A stretch of 64,000 bases of DNA from Dugong dugon (Eukaryota; Chordata; Mammalia; Sirenia; Dugongidae): the NCBI GenBank assembly GCA_030035585.1, contig JASCZL010000018.1:248001-312000 (forward strand). Reading direction: 5' to 3'. Under the pieces are notes generated by a model, which ran no database searches, was not told the origin of the DNA, and saw nothing but the letters and a program-made list of their open reading frames with translations. Positions 35,199-46,508 of this stretch are shown here, one piece after another (the stretch's first letter is position 1; every line of letters starts with the position of its first letter). A program made the translations under genes and the position numbers.

Positions 35199-37573
35199 TC
35201 ACTCGTCCTTGGCAGCGATGCTGAGCCCACTCTCGGCACGGAGCAGCTGGCTGCTGGCCTCGTTGTAGGCGATCCAGTGCTGCAGGTCTTCCGGCAGCTC
35301 CGGGGGCTCCACCTGTCGGGGTAGGTGAGGCTCCTGGAATCACCTGCTGCTGTGGATGGAGCAGGGGTCCCTTCACGCCCCTGGACTTCCTCCCATCAGA
35401 ACTTACTCTCCCTGATTCAGCCTCTTCCAGGCCTCCCCCCTGCACCTGGTCAGCCTGAGCGCTCAGTTCCGAGAGCCCAGGGATGTGGCACTGGCTGGAG
35501 GGAGGGGGTAAAGAAGGGATAACGGGAGACCCCGAGGAATGGGGGAGGTGTGGGCCTGAGGCCTGGGGGCAGGGCAGCGCTGGACAGCAGCCAGCTGTGA
35601 GACCTCGGAGCACAGTCCACGTGTGCGCCGAGAGGGGCTGGATGTTACCTCCTGATTAGCTCTGGGCTTGACCACCCCACTCTCAGCCTCCTCCCACAGA
35701 CTCAGCCCCGTCTTGTGACGGGTAATAGGCGGGACTCCAGGCCAGACGAAGGGAGGTGGAGAAGGGAGAGGCCAGGCAGATGCCCGCACATACAGGCATC
35801 AGGGAGGCTGGGGGCAGGGAGAGTGGCCCCCGAAGCTGGGGCCCTCCCTGCAGGACCCTGCTGGGGACCCTCCCTGGCCCAGGGCGGCCCCTGGCCACCA
35901 TCTGACCCCCCACTGAGGCGCCATCAAGGTGTGCGGTTCCACCCATTGATGCCTGTCCTGCCCCTCCCCCAAGCACTGAGGGCACCAGCCAGCCCAGGCC
36001 TGACCACCCCATGCCTCCCTCGCAGAAAAGCCCCTCCGGTTTCCCCTCCTCCTCCACCTTCAAGTCCCGGCTGTCGGCTGGCTGTTGGGAGTTGGTGGCT
36101 CCTCCCTGGACCCCTACCACAGGAGGTGACCTGCAGAGCCCAGCATCCTCCCCTGCGGGTGGGAGGAGATCCAGGCCCTTTCAGGGGGTCCCAGAGTCAA
36201 CAGACACAGGAAACCCAAGGCCATGCCTGTGATCTGCTGTGCAGCCTGGGGCAGGTCCTACCGTCTGAAATGGGGGGAAGGCTGGCCCCTCGACACCGAG
36301 GTGAGGCTGTATCGCTTGCTAAGGCGGCCCTGTCCAAGCCAGATAGGGCAGTACCCTGGCTGTTGGCACCCCAAAGGTCGGGCGGGCCCTAGCGGCCAGT
36401 ATGAGGGCTCTGGTGACTTCTCAGGGGCTTACCTGCACAGATGTCTGCTCTGGTAACTATCACCTCCGTGCCCTAGCCTCCCCAAAGCCCGATTGCCATG
36501 CCTCAGGAGCCAGCTCCACCGTGCTGGGAGGAGCAGGCCCCGGGGAGGGCATGAGCCCCAGGCAGGCACTCGCCTCTCCACTGGAGAAAAGCAGAAAGGC
36601 TGGCAGCTTCCGGGCCTAAACCCCCAACTCGGGTAATGGGAATGCAGCCCCTGGCTCTGTGCCAAGTGAAAGGGGCCTCAGGTCCTTGAGAATGCAAACT
36701 GCCTTTCACTGCGCCCTCCCGCCCGCCAGTCCCATGTTCAGGAGCACGGATCAGAGAGGCCGACTCAGCGCTCCAGCACACACAGCACCAAGCCCTGCCT
36801 TCCAAGGAGCGGCCTGGACCGGCTTTTCAGTTTAGGAGGAGGGGGAGGAAGCAGGGAGTGGCAAGGAGATATGCGGAGCCAGGCTAAGTGACAGGAGGGG
36901 AGGCTGCTAGGACAGACTATGAGGAGTTGATTGGAGGACCCAAAGAACTCGCAGGGGTAAAGGCAGAGAGGAGGCCTGGGTCCAGAGGCAAGGACGGGGG
37001 CAGTATCAGGCGGGAGGGGCTTTCCCGGGGGCGAGGGGCGTGCACCGGGCCGGGGTGACTCACCCTGCGCTTGCAGAGGTGCTGCACGACCCGCTCAGGT
37101 GAAGTGCCCAGCACGTGCTGGCGGGAGCGCACCTGCGCGCACACGAAGCCGTCGCGCAGGCTCACGAAGCGTGCCTCCAGGTAGAAGGCGCGGTCGTCCC
37201 AGCCCAGCAGGCGAGTGCGCACCTCGAAGGGCTCGAGCAGGCGCAGCGAGCGGCGGTAGCGCGCGCACGAGGCAGCCAGCACGGCGCGCGCCCCGAGCGC
37301 GCGCAGCGCCCCGAGCACGCCGCAGCGGGTCAGGTGCGCGGCGCCCGCCACGTCGGCTTCACGCAGGTACCGCGCATTGTTCATGTGCAGCAGCAGGTCC
37401 AGGTCGGAGGGCAGCACGCGGCCTGGAAAGCTCTGCTCCGCCAGCAGGTCGCGGACGGGAGGCCGCAGGCGCGCGCGCAGCACGGCGCACGGCACGCGCA
37501 CCAGGTACCAGCCATCTAGCAGCGCGAAGTAGGCGAGCGCCAGGGCCAGCGGCGCCACCAGCAGCCACAGCAT
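35199..37573 (-). CDS. THEM6: THEM6, thioesterase superfamily member 6
   Basis: Two exons on the minus strand, 37573-37064 and 35312-35199, joined at cgc agg|gtgagt … ccgacag|gtg gag, encode 207 residues (human 208). An N-terminal hydrophobic segment ([22 protein letters not shown]) should act as a signal anchor. The hotdog/4HBT-like domain follows with the conserved [20 protein letters not shown] and LREAD motifs, then [20 protein letters not shown] and [19 protein letters not shown]. The second exon supplies the conserved tail beginning [13 protein letters not shown] and ending AAKDE. THEM6 is an ER-associated hotdog protein linked to lipid homeostasis; catalytic activity is not firmly established for the family. 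The start was chosen at MLWLLV by homology; open frame continues upstream. Transcription starts in a CpG island and runs toward SLURP1. Confidence 0.96.
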
Positions 37574-37870
37574 CGCGGCGGCGGCGGGCGCGGGGCACTG
37601 CGACACCCGCTGCGCTGGTGCCCCGCGTCCAGGCCAGAACCGGCGAGCAGCGGCCGGGCCGCACCACCTCGGAGCCGGCCGAGGGATAGCCGCGCCGCGG
37701 GCCGCCGACGCCGCCAGGCCCCCCCGGCAAGCAGTGGTCCGGTCCGCCTCCTCCTCTTCCCCCGCCCCACGCCGGCGCTGCCGGCGCTTTCCCGGGGCGG
37801 GGCCTCTGAGGGCCGGCCAAGCGCAACAGCGGCATCTGGCGGCCGCGCCCGGCACTGCAGGGGCGTCCAG
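37080..37870 (-). promoter_or_regulatory. THEM6: CpG island over THEM6 exon 1 and promoter
   Basis: Dense CpG (gcgcgcgcagcacggcgcac, cgccgcgggccgccgacgcc) spans exon 1 and about 300 bp upstream of the THEM6 start, with no TATA box. This fits a broadly expressed CpG-island promoter. Confidence 0.75.
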
Positions 37871-38299
37871 GGTCACGGGGTGGGCCCGGCCCTCCGCTGG
37901 GCGGGAGCCGGTGGCTTGTCTCTCCCTGGCTCTGGAAGACTCGGATCCGCCCCGGAGGTGTGGCTCCTGTTGTGAACAGGGGCAGTAGCTCCAGCGCTAC
38001 CCTGGCCCAGGCTGCAGAGCTCTGCAAGGGAAGTGGGAACAGCCCTGTCCCCAGAGGCGCGTCTGGCGGTCTCTATGGAAACCGACCCTGCTCTACTCCA
38101 GAATCTCCGGGGCTCCCCACTCCTGCAGGGCGAGGGTCCCAATGCGCACGGGGCCAGCTTGGGGCGCATCACAAGCTGGCCCCATACACTTTTTTTGGCC
38201 GTCCGCTACGCGCACCCCTGCCCCCGAAAGACTCTTCCTCAAGCACCCCGCCCCCTAGCCGCTTTTGAAGGAGGGACCAGGGGGCAAATAACGTCCAGA

Positions 38300-39700
38300 C
38301 GAGGGGGAAGGGCAGAGTCGGGCAGACGTTAATGATTCAGCAGTGGCGTTAAAGGTATCTCGCCTTAAGCCACTTGGAAGCCGGCCCAGCGGGACGTCAC
38401 TCACTGGCGCTCGGGTGTCCTGTCCCTTGTCGCTGCGTGGCTGGGAAGGGCAGCTGGCCTGAGGGATATGCTGCAGGGTCAGGGGCGCTCAGAGAACGCG
38501 TCCTGGAGGCCTCTTAGCCTCCGGCTGCAGCTGGGCCAGGCTAGGGCTCCGGGGGTCTTGCAGGCCTTCTCAAAGGAGGAGCTCCCTGGGACAGCCCCAA
38601 GGGTGGGACACGCTGGGGCTGGGCAGAGGTCTCACTGAACGGAGGAGGCCTCGGCCCGGCTTGGCTTCTGGGGCCAGCAGCTGTGGCAGAGTAAGATATG
38701 GGTGCTCCTGAGTCCCTGGATCAGCTTGCACGCCCCTGGGGACAGGGAGCTCATTCCCTCTCAGGACAGCTCTAGCTACCCTAGAAGGCCTGACTGTAAG
38801 AAGGGCCTTCCCCTGAGTCGCTTACACTTGTGCCTGTAACTCCCCTCTCGCCATGGCTCAGCCAGCCTCAGAGCTGTCTGTCTAGGGTCAGGCAGCCCTT
38901 CAGGATGGAATCACTGGCTCAGGCATGTCCCTCCAGCCCCCTTGGCCACTATGCAGAGAATGCAGTCTCCTGGTTACTAACTTTGCCCACCATGCCCCAT
39001 CCCCTCCCCAGGGGAGGGGCCCAAGGCCTAGCCCTTCAGGTGCAGTGAGGGCTGGTGAAGGAGAAGCCACCCTGTAGCTTACAAGACCTCAGCCCCATTT
39101 TTCTGGGCACCAGCCTCTTTCTGAGCCTCTGCCATCCAGCCCTCCCACGTGCACACGCACACACCCAGACTCACATGCTCTTCCCCTGCCAGAAGAACTT
39201 TCCTTCCCATCTTCCCCTTCTTGAGGCCAGGCCGAGCTAGACCCCAGGGTCCTCCCCCTATGGGGACCCCTCCTGAGCGCTGGTCTCAGCCATGGTTTTA
39301 CACCGGTGTGATTAGATCAGCAGGGAGTGGCTGTCTCCAGGTCCAGAAGGCAGGGCCTGCTTACCTCCTTGACCCCGTGTCCCCAGGGCCAGCAGGACCG
39401 GGCGCTGTAGGAATCTGCACCTTCCCAGCCCCGCCATCCGGCTGCATGGGTCCCAACCGACGCGGGCGTCTTGGGGTGGTCACAGCAACTGGCTGGAAGG
39501 AGTCGGCAGCCTCCCTCGGCCTGGGCTTGACGTGTCCAAGCTCGCTAAACTTCTCGGGGTAGAGGGGCTTTGGGGAGCCGTGGGGCCCCTCGGTCCCAGT
39601 GTGTGCGGTGGCACAGGGCGTCACGTCCAGAGGCTGTCCCGCTACCTAAGCTCCCTTGGCTGCCGCCTGGGTTCGGTAGCTCGGGTCGCGGGCAAGGAGG
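38300..39700. other. Intergenic, no gene recognised
   Basis: Upstream flank of THEM6. No Ly6 exon or other coding sequence identified on either strand. Confidence 0.45.
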
Positions 39701-39713
39701 GGTGCAGGCTCAC

Positions 39714-39835
39714 CTGGCCCCGCCCCCAGCTTCGGCTCCGCCTCTGACCCCGCCCCCAGCCCAGCCTGGACCCGCCCTGGCTCCTGCCCCGCCCCCAGCC
39801 CCAGCCTGGACCCGCCCCCAGCCCGCACCCTTTGG
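39714..39835. promoter_or_regulatory. GC-box cluster, tandemly duplicated
   Basis: At least five ccccgccc/cccgcccc boxes occur in about 120 bp, arranged as two copies of a roughly 48-bp unit (ccccgcccccagcccagcct then ggacccgccctgg). No adjacent gene could be identified, so promoter activity is only a possibility. Confidence 0.35.
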
Positions 39836-40879
39836 AGCAGCGCCGGCTAGTCGCCTAGGTCTGGGCTGCAGCGGCTGCGCGGGCACAGGAGGGGCTCCGT
39901 GTACGTGACAGGGACTCCTTGGGGCTGTCTCCCAGGGCCACCCCACCCTAGATCCAGAACTCCGTCCTGTCTGCTCGGCGCTTGCTGGCTGCAGCCTGGT
40001 CCACCGCTGGTTGGCTGAGGAACGGGAGGGAGGCACCTGATGTGCGCTCCACCTGGAGGGCCGGGGGCAGGGAGAGATGGGGGGAGGGGGGTAGAGATCG
40101 GCACGTGAGGGGAGAGCTGATGGACAGAAATGGATCTCAGGAGACAGAGAAGGGTTCAGGCCCCTCTTCCCAGACCTCCCCTCTCCTTGTCCCCCCCTAC
40201 CTGGGCCCTCTCAGCAGCAGCCAGAGAGTCTGATTTCTGACCCCATCTCCCTTACTGGGAACCTCGCTGCACCCCATGGCCCTGTTCCGCGGCTGTCCTC
40301 ATTCCTGCCCCCTGGAAGCTGACCTGGCCACCCTCAGCCCTCCTGTGGTTTCAAGATGAGACCCGTGGGAAGAGAGGGAGGGGGTGCAGATTCAAGTCCA
40401 GATCCCCCCCCCAGTCAGCAAGTAGGGGAGCCTCTCAACTACAGAGCCCCGGCCGGGCTGTTTCTGCGGGTGGCCCTACTGCCTGGCCCGGACCGGGTGT
40501 CCCCCACGAGTGTGTAACTGGGGCAGGCTCCTGTCCTTCCCAGCCGGTTGCTCTGTTGTGGGGTGAGGGGGTGCAGGGCAGGCTGCTCTCCATCCTCAGC
40601 CCAGAGCCTCCGTCACCACTGGGGTGACTCATGGTCAGAGGGGGCCTGGGGCTCCGGTCACCCACACAGCCCAGACAGCTCCCCTCCCCATCAGCTCCAT
40701 CCAGGGCCCTGCAGGCTGGGGCACATTACCCAAGGGACATGAGGACCCTCCACCAGGGTGTGGCCCCCATGGTGACATGTGAGCTCTGAGTCCTGCTCTG
40801 TGGAGTGGCTGTCCTCATCACCACCACAACTCCCCCGGACCCTCGGGTCTCAGAGGCCCCTGGCCATGCTTTTCTGCAC

Positions 40880-41035
40880 CCCTGTTTTGGCTCTCCCTTC
40901 CTTGCGCCCCTGTTTCAGCTCTCCCTTCCTTGCGCCCCTGTTTCGGCTCTCCCTTGCACCCCTGTTTTGGCTCTCCCTTCCTTGCGCCCCTGTTTCGGCT
41001 CTCCCTTCCTTGTGCCCCTGTTTGTTCTTCATGCT
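40880..41035. repeat. 28-bp tandem repeat, about 6 copies
   Basis: The unit is close to cttgcgcccctgtttcggct plus ctcccttc. Confidence 0.9.
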
Positions 41036-41039
41036 CTCA

Positions 41040-41240
41040 TCACCCATGCTCCATCTGTCTGCGTCTGTCCCGTTTGCCTGACTCACTAAGCTGTATCTTG
41101 GCACCTGCAGAGGGGTCCAAGAGGGGCCGGGGAGAACCCAGCCAGGCCTGGGCAACCACTGCATCCCGAGCGCCTGGAACAGTGCCTGGAACACATCAGG
41201 GGCTCGATAACTGTTTGTGGCTTGAATGGGGCAGGGCAGA
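41040..41240 (+). mobile_element. L2-like 3' end, copy 1 of a diverged pair
   Basis: The string gcgcctggaacagtgcctgg followed by gctcgataactgtttgtggc and ttgaatggg is the L2 3' end. The segment resembles 42.06-42.23 kb, including a non-L2 stretch. Confidence 0.55.
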
Positions 41241-42054
41241 TTACCAGCCTCCTGTGCCCAGGGTCAGGGCGGCTCAGGAGGAAGCAGAGTGCAGCTGGAA
41301 GCACCAGCCGCCCCAAGTTCTGCCCAGGGGCCCCAGGTCTGCGTGCCCTCCCAGAAAACAAAGGCTGTCCCTGGACCCTGAATGAGGCCACCCCAGCTGT
41401 GTGTGCTGAACGTGCCTGAGCCTCAGTGAGGGTAGGCGGGGCCTCTGAGGCCTGGTGTGGGGAGCTCAGTCTGACCTCCGCTACCCAGCACCACCCAGTG
41501 TTCAAGAGGGTGGCGCCCGCCTGGGGTCACACTTAGGGCGGGAAGCGGGGTTTGCTGGGGCCCTGGAGCCTCCCTGAGACTCACCTCCCCCCGCAGGGCT
41601 TCAGTCCCAGACCTGGTCCTGGCTCAGCCACTGCTCACTACATGGCTGGGCGGCCCTCTTCCTCCCCTGTGTCTTGGAAAGTGGCACCCTGACTCCCTTA
41701 ACACGGCCCAGGCAGCCATTCCCTGGGAGCCCACCCAGGACACAGGCTGCCCTCTCCCATGCCCTGAGGGGCAGGGAGGCCAGGCATCCCCCCAGTCCAT
41801 CCCCCAGGACTCCGTGTGCGTGGGGTGCTGTCGTGGCACAGAATGACCTCGGAAGAAGCCCTAAGAAGGAGTAATGGGGTGCCCCAGAGAGGGGGCGGGG
41901 TCTGGGGTAGGTGGGGGGAGCCAGTCGGTCCAGGGCACCCTCCTGCAGTGTTTGAATCTTTTACTGTGGACCTGGAATCTTAAAACAACAAAATACAAAT
42001 TTTCTTAAAGCAGAGGGACTTCCTGGCTTTATTTTTCTTCGAGCCCTCGTCACT

Positions 42055-42240
42055 AACACGCTATGTGTTTATGTATCTGTCCTGTTCACCTGACTCAACC
42101 ATGCTGTAAGCTCCACATTTGGGCAGGGGGCCGGAGGGGCCAGGAAGAACCCGGTCAGGACTGGGTGACCGCTGTGTCCTAAGTCTGGACCATAACTGTC
42201 ACTGAGCGAATGGGGCGGGGGGTGGGGGTAGGTCAAGGCA
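42055..42240 (+). mobile_element. L2-like 3' end, copy 2 of a diverged pair
   Basis: Contains cctgactcaaccatgctgta and agctccacatttgggcaggg, then aggaagaacccggtcaggac, paralleling the segment about 1 kb upstream. Confidence 0.5.
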
Positions 42241-42681
42241 GAGGAACAGGACTCGGACACTGAGGGAGGCCTCAGGTGGTAGCAGCAACCCCTCACCCCT
42301 GCCCGGTAACTTCTCCTTCCTGTAAATTCTTGGGTCAGCCCTCCTGGCAGCCCAAGGGGTCACAGGTGACGTGTGAGGTGCAGAGAGGCTTGGCGGCGTG
42401 CTTGAGGCTGAACAGCAAGAGCCAGAGTCCCGGGAGACGTGCCCTCTGCCTTCCAGGCCGGTCTGCCCACCCTGCTAAGACAGGGGCAGAGCCACAGCCA
42501 CAGATGGGGCCCAGCCTGGACCAGGCACAGCGGGCCAAGCAGGACCTGACCCAGATCCCAGCCTGGACCTTGAGCCTGACCTTGTCGCAGACCCCAGGCA
42601 GGGCCTGGCCCAGACCCTGACCTGGTCCCCAACCCCGCGGCACACAAGGACAGAGGCTCTTTCCAACCACAGCCACGGGCA

Positions 42682-42687
42682 TTTATT
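42682..42687 (-). terminator. PSCA: PSCA polyadenylation signal
   Basis: AATAAA on the minus strand (cttaataaatgcc), about 500 bp past the PSCA stop codon position, a distance similar to the human 3'UTR. Confidence 0.7.
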
Positions 42688-43634
42688 AAGGGTCTGCTGT
42701 GCTGGGGCTACTGCCCGAGGAACCCCCTGGGAGATGGGAGGCTGGCCTCCCCCTTCAAGCTTCATCTCCTTGCAGCCCCCTTGCCCCAGTTCTGCTCGTT
42801 CATTCCATCCCAGTCTGGGCTGGCTCCTCGAGGCTGCCTCATGCTGGGAGCAGGGGAGCCAGTGGAACCAGTGGGCGAGCCTGGCTCAGCTCACAGAGAT
42901 GGGCACGGAAGGCTTCCTGGAGGAAGAGGCACCTGAGCTGAGGATTAAAGGGTGGCTGGAATACTGGGCAGCCCAGACCCTGAGGGAGGGGAGGGAGTGG
43001 GGGCAAGGGTGTAGGAGGGGCTAGGGCTGAGGCTGGAGTCCTAGAGGGAGCCTCCAGTGGGCTGGGAGCGGCAGAGGTGCATGGCCAGACACATTTTCTA
43101 GGGCGGGAGGAGCACAGGCTGGGCCAGGTGGGTATAAGGCATCTCCTGGAGGCCCTGCAATGTGAACTGCAGCCAGGCCCAGCCGGAGCTAAAGCTGCCT
43201 GGGGCCCCAGAGCAGCAGACCGCCCAGTGTGCTGAGCAGTGCCACGGTGGCCACAGCTGGCTGCAGGGTGTGTGCCCCCCTGATGTTGCACAGGTCGATG
43301 GAGCAGCATGTGACATTCTTCTTGCCCACAAGGTAGTCCTGTGAGTCCTCCACACAGTGCGAGCTGCAGCCCTTGCTGATGATGGTCAGGCCAATAGCAC
43401 CTGGCAGAGCAAAGGGACCCTGGGGCTGGGACAGATCCTGGATACGCAGCTGCCTGGCCCTTCTCCTGTTCCCCTCAACTAAAACTCCCCACATTAGAGT
43501 CGTCCTGGGTCAGCCCCAAGACTCTGAGCAGTGTGAGGGCAGGGCTGGTCTTATGCACGTCCAAGTGGCCAGAGCTGGAGCCAGACCCCCACTGGGCACC
43601 AGGAAATGCTTCATGAATGAGTGAATGCAGGGGC

Positions 43635-43910
43635 CAGGGCAGGGTGGGTGGGTGGATGGACGGGTGGGTGGGTGGATGGACGGGTGGGTGGATGGGTGGA
43701 TGGATGGGTGGGTGGTTGGGTGGGTGGATGGGTGGATGGATGGGTGGGTGGATGGGTGAATGGATGGATGGAGAAATGGGTGAGGGATGGGTGGGTGGAC
43801 AGATGGGTGGGTGGATGGGTGGATGGATGGGTGGATGGATGGGTGAATGGATGGATGGAGAAATGGGTGAGGGATGGGTGGGTGGATGGACAGATGGATG
43901 ATGGATGGAA
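43635..43910. repeat. GGAT/GGGT microsatellite in PSCA intron 2
   Basis: Imperfect array of gggtggatggatgggtggat units on the + strand. The tryptophan/glycine-rich (+) and His/Pro-rich (-) frames are repeat translations. Confidence 0.95.
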
Positions 43911-44153
43911 AGCTGAACACATATATCTATGTGTGGACAGATGGACAAGTGGACAGATGGACAGAAGGATGAATGGTTAAGTGGCAGAGATTAAACCCAT
44001 GTTCTCTGAGACCCTACCAGTGGAAGAAGGTACAGGGGATCTAAGGGGATGGTGCAGAGCAAGGCAGGGCCACGCCCACCCCGGGTGGCTCGGGGCAAGG
44101 CCACTCACGGATGCGCTCCGTGTAGCACTCGGTCTGGGTGCTGGTGCAGTTCT

Positions 44154-44163
44154 GTATGGTATG
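44154..44163. repeat. PSCA: 5-bp tandem duplication in PSCA exon 2
   Basis: GTATG|GTATG on + (CATAC|CATAC in the coding strand). This is the only difference needed to explain the +5 nt length of the interval between the third and fourth exon-2 cysteine codons relative to human PSCA. Confidence 0.9.
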
Positions 44164-44835
44164 TGCTGGCAGTCTGCGTTGCTGGCCTTGTCCTTACAGG
44201 AGTAGCACTGTAGGGCAGAGCCTGGGGGCGGGCAAGCAGGGTGCTCAGAGCTGCCCACTGCCCTCCCACCCCGCCAGCCTCATGGCTCAGCCTCTCCGGG
44301 CCGAGTCCCACCTCGTTCCTCCTCCTCCCTGGGTGCACTGCCCATCCACAGGCTCCCTGTGCGTTTGGCAGCATCTCTGTCCACCCACCTGTCTGTCTGC
44401 CCCCTCCACGAGTCGGGCACTGGGCCACATGGTGAAGGAGACAAGGCTGCCCTGCCCTCCGAGCCTGCCGGGCGGTGGAGACAGCAGCAGGGACAAACCA
44501 TAGCAGGAGCTGTTGCTGTGTTCTGGGGGCCACGGAAGTGCTACGCAGGGTGGATGGGCTGGGACCGGAGCCCCTCCCTCCACCGCTTCCCCCCTTTGTC
44601 CCTCCTCTTCTGGCATTTCCCATCCTTCCTCTCCCCCAGCTGCCCTTCTAGGCTCCCTCTTCTCTCTGAGTCTCCCTCCAGCCCTCCTTCATGTCCTCCA
44701 GTCCTGCCCCCCTGCCCAGGCCCCGTGGCCAGCAGCGGGGCCTCACCTGGCTGGAGCACCAGGCCCGCGGCCACCAGGGCCAGGAGGACAGCCTTCATGG
44801 TCACAGGTGGGCAGCACGGAGCTGCCTCCGGTGAC

Positions 44836-44841
44836 TTTATA
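44836..44841 (-). promoter_or_regulatory. PSCA: PSCA TATA box
   Basis: TATAAA on the minus strand (agctgtataaagtcac) lies 38 bp upstream of the PSCA start codon. Confidence 0.8.
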
Positions 44842-45254
44842 CAGCTGCAGCTGGCAGGGTGGGCACTCCGCTTCCCAAAGGCCAGACTGGCAGGTCCCCA
44901 GGCTAGTGGGCACTGCGGCTGGGCAGATCCCAGCTCGCCTAGCGGCCAGCTTCGCCCTCCCCCTCCCTTTGTCCTTCTTTCCACCTCCTCCAAGCAGAGC
45001 CCGCCCAGGGTGGGGCCCCTCCCAGGATGCCGTCCTCAGGCATCACTGGGCCATTTCTCAGTCACCCCTAGGGCCAGGACTGGAAGGCCCTCACACCACC
45101 GGCATGAGGGACTGTCTCCCAGGGCGAAGCATGTACCCCGTGCCTGAGGGCAACCCGCTGGGCTTACATCCCAAGGGGCTGCAGGCATTCACCCAGCCCT
45201 ACAGAGTTTTCAGCATCAACCAGACTGAGTCTGCAAAACTCCACCACCACTGCC

Positions 45255-45412
45255 CATTGCTGTAGAGCCGATTCCAATTCTGATTCACAGCGACCCTACA
45301 GGACAGAGGAGAACTGCCCCATAGAGTTGCCAGGAAGCACCTGGTGGATTCAAACTGCTGACCTTTTGGTTAGCAGCCGTGGCTCTTAACCACTGTGCCA
45401 CCAGGGTTTCCC
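45255..45412 (-). mobile_element. AfroSINE, partial
   Basis: On + it reads as the complement: ctgattcacagcgaccctac, actgccccatagagttgcca, attcaaactgctgacctttt and ending ccaccagggtttcc (the SINE head). Confidence 0.85.
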
Positions 45413-45719
45413 TGCAAAACTACAGAAGCGCAAAAGCGCTGGCCGAGAGAGGTGCCCTGGGACAGGAGCTGGTCCCGTCTGGCATCGGGACCCTTCCCTG
45501 GGGAGGTGGCCAGCAGTTGAGGGAGAAGCTGGCACAGCCACAGGCTCGAGTTTAGCGAGCATTTAGTATGGGCCAGGCCTGGGCCAAACGCTCTGCCCTC
45601 AGTCTCTTGCTTCATCCCCACTACTCGGCACTGGGAGCAGCAGCTAGCTGCAAGGGAGCTGGGAACTGCAGCTCTCGGCTGTGCCACCTCCGCAGCAGAG
45701 AGGGTGGAGGGCGGCTGAG

Positions 45720-45970
45720 CACCAGCTGACCAGCCTCTGTGATCCCCCAGACCCCTTGTCACCTGCTCTGTTTCCCGGGAGGCTGAGCACTAGCTGGTCA
45801 GTCTCTCTGGGTCCCCAGACCCCTCGCCACCTGCTCTGTGTCCCAGGAGGCTGGGCAGTCTCTGTGTGCCCCCAGCTACCTGCTCTGTGTCCCAGGAGAC
45901 TGGGCAGTCTCTGTGGGACCACAGACCCCCAGCTACCTGCTCTGTGTCCCGGGAGACCGACTGGATGGGT
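45720..45970. repeat. 50-70 bp tandem repeat, about 4 copies
   Basis: Units share acctgctctgtgtcccagga then ggctgggcagtctctgtg, with variable length between copies. Confidence 0.85.
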
Positions 45971-46508
45971 GACTCCCACTGGCAGTGGCTGCGTCACAGA
46001 CTCTTTGTCTGCCTGAAAGAGTGTCACCCCAATTTTATAGGGCAGGGGTCTGGCCTCAAACCACCCAGTCAGGGATGACATGAGAAACTTCGTGGCCTGA
46101 AGTCAGAGGTCGTGGAGGTGCCAGGCACTCAGGGAGGGGGCATCATGGACAAGTCAACCCATGAGCTGCCCACCTGGGGCCTCAGATCTCCCGGCCCTCT
46201 GGGGTCTCCCTGCCCAGCTCCTTGACACCTGCCCCACCTCCTTCGGCAGGTGAGGAGACTGGGGCCCAGACAGGGCCAGGGGCTGTCCCAGGTCCCGGGG
46301 GTGAGATTGCCCTTCCACACACACACCTGGGGCGCCTTTCTCGCCCACTCTGCCTGCTTTGGACTTTCTCTCTGAACACCTCCCTCCAGCCCATGGTCCC
46401 GTGAGCCCCATCCTCTGGTTATTAAAATGTGTCTTTCCTGTTTCTGTGTGTGGGTGTCGGTCTGCCTGACCCCCATGTCCTGTGAGCCATCCTTATCTGT
46501 CCTTGCAA

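Larger units (their letters stand above)
43189..44798 (-). pseudogene. PSCA: PSCA with a frameshifting 5-bp duplication in exon 2
   Basis: Three exons on the minus strand: 44798-44747 (signal peptide MKAVLLALVAAGLVLQPG), 44221-44109 (SALQCYSCKDKASNADC…) and 43400-43189 (GLTIISKGCSSHCVEDSQDY, KKNVTCCSIDLCN, GPI-type tail VALLSTLGGLLLWGPRQL). Splice sites are all GT-AG. Exon 2 is 113 nt, not a multiple of three as in the other Ly6 genes here, because CATAC is tandemly duplicated after the codons for CQH. Reading on as spliced gives out-of-frame residues and a TGA five codons into exon 3, predicting a chain of about 59 residues without the second half of the Ly6 fold or the GPI signal. With one copy of CATAC discounted the cysteine spacing equals that of human PSCA. 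PSCA is a GPI-anchored Ly6 protein of prostate, stomach and bladder epithelium. A sequencing error or polymorphism is possible; intact flanks suggest the lesion is young or not real. Confidence 0.9.

Noticed and set aside
36917..37876. 319-codon version of THEM6 with an N-terminal extension and read-through of the donor
   Set aside because: The N-terminal part is CpG-island 5' sequence and the C-terminal part reads into the intron; the spliced 207-residue form matches human THEM6.
39500..40100. Possible hidden Ly6 exon near the GC-box cluster
   Set aside because: No cysteine pattern, signal peptide or CC…CN motif could be found in any frame.
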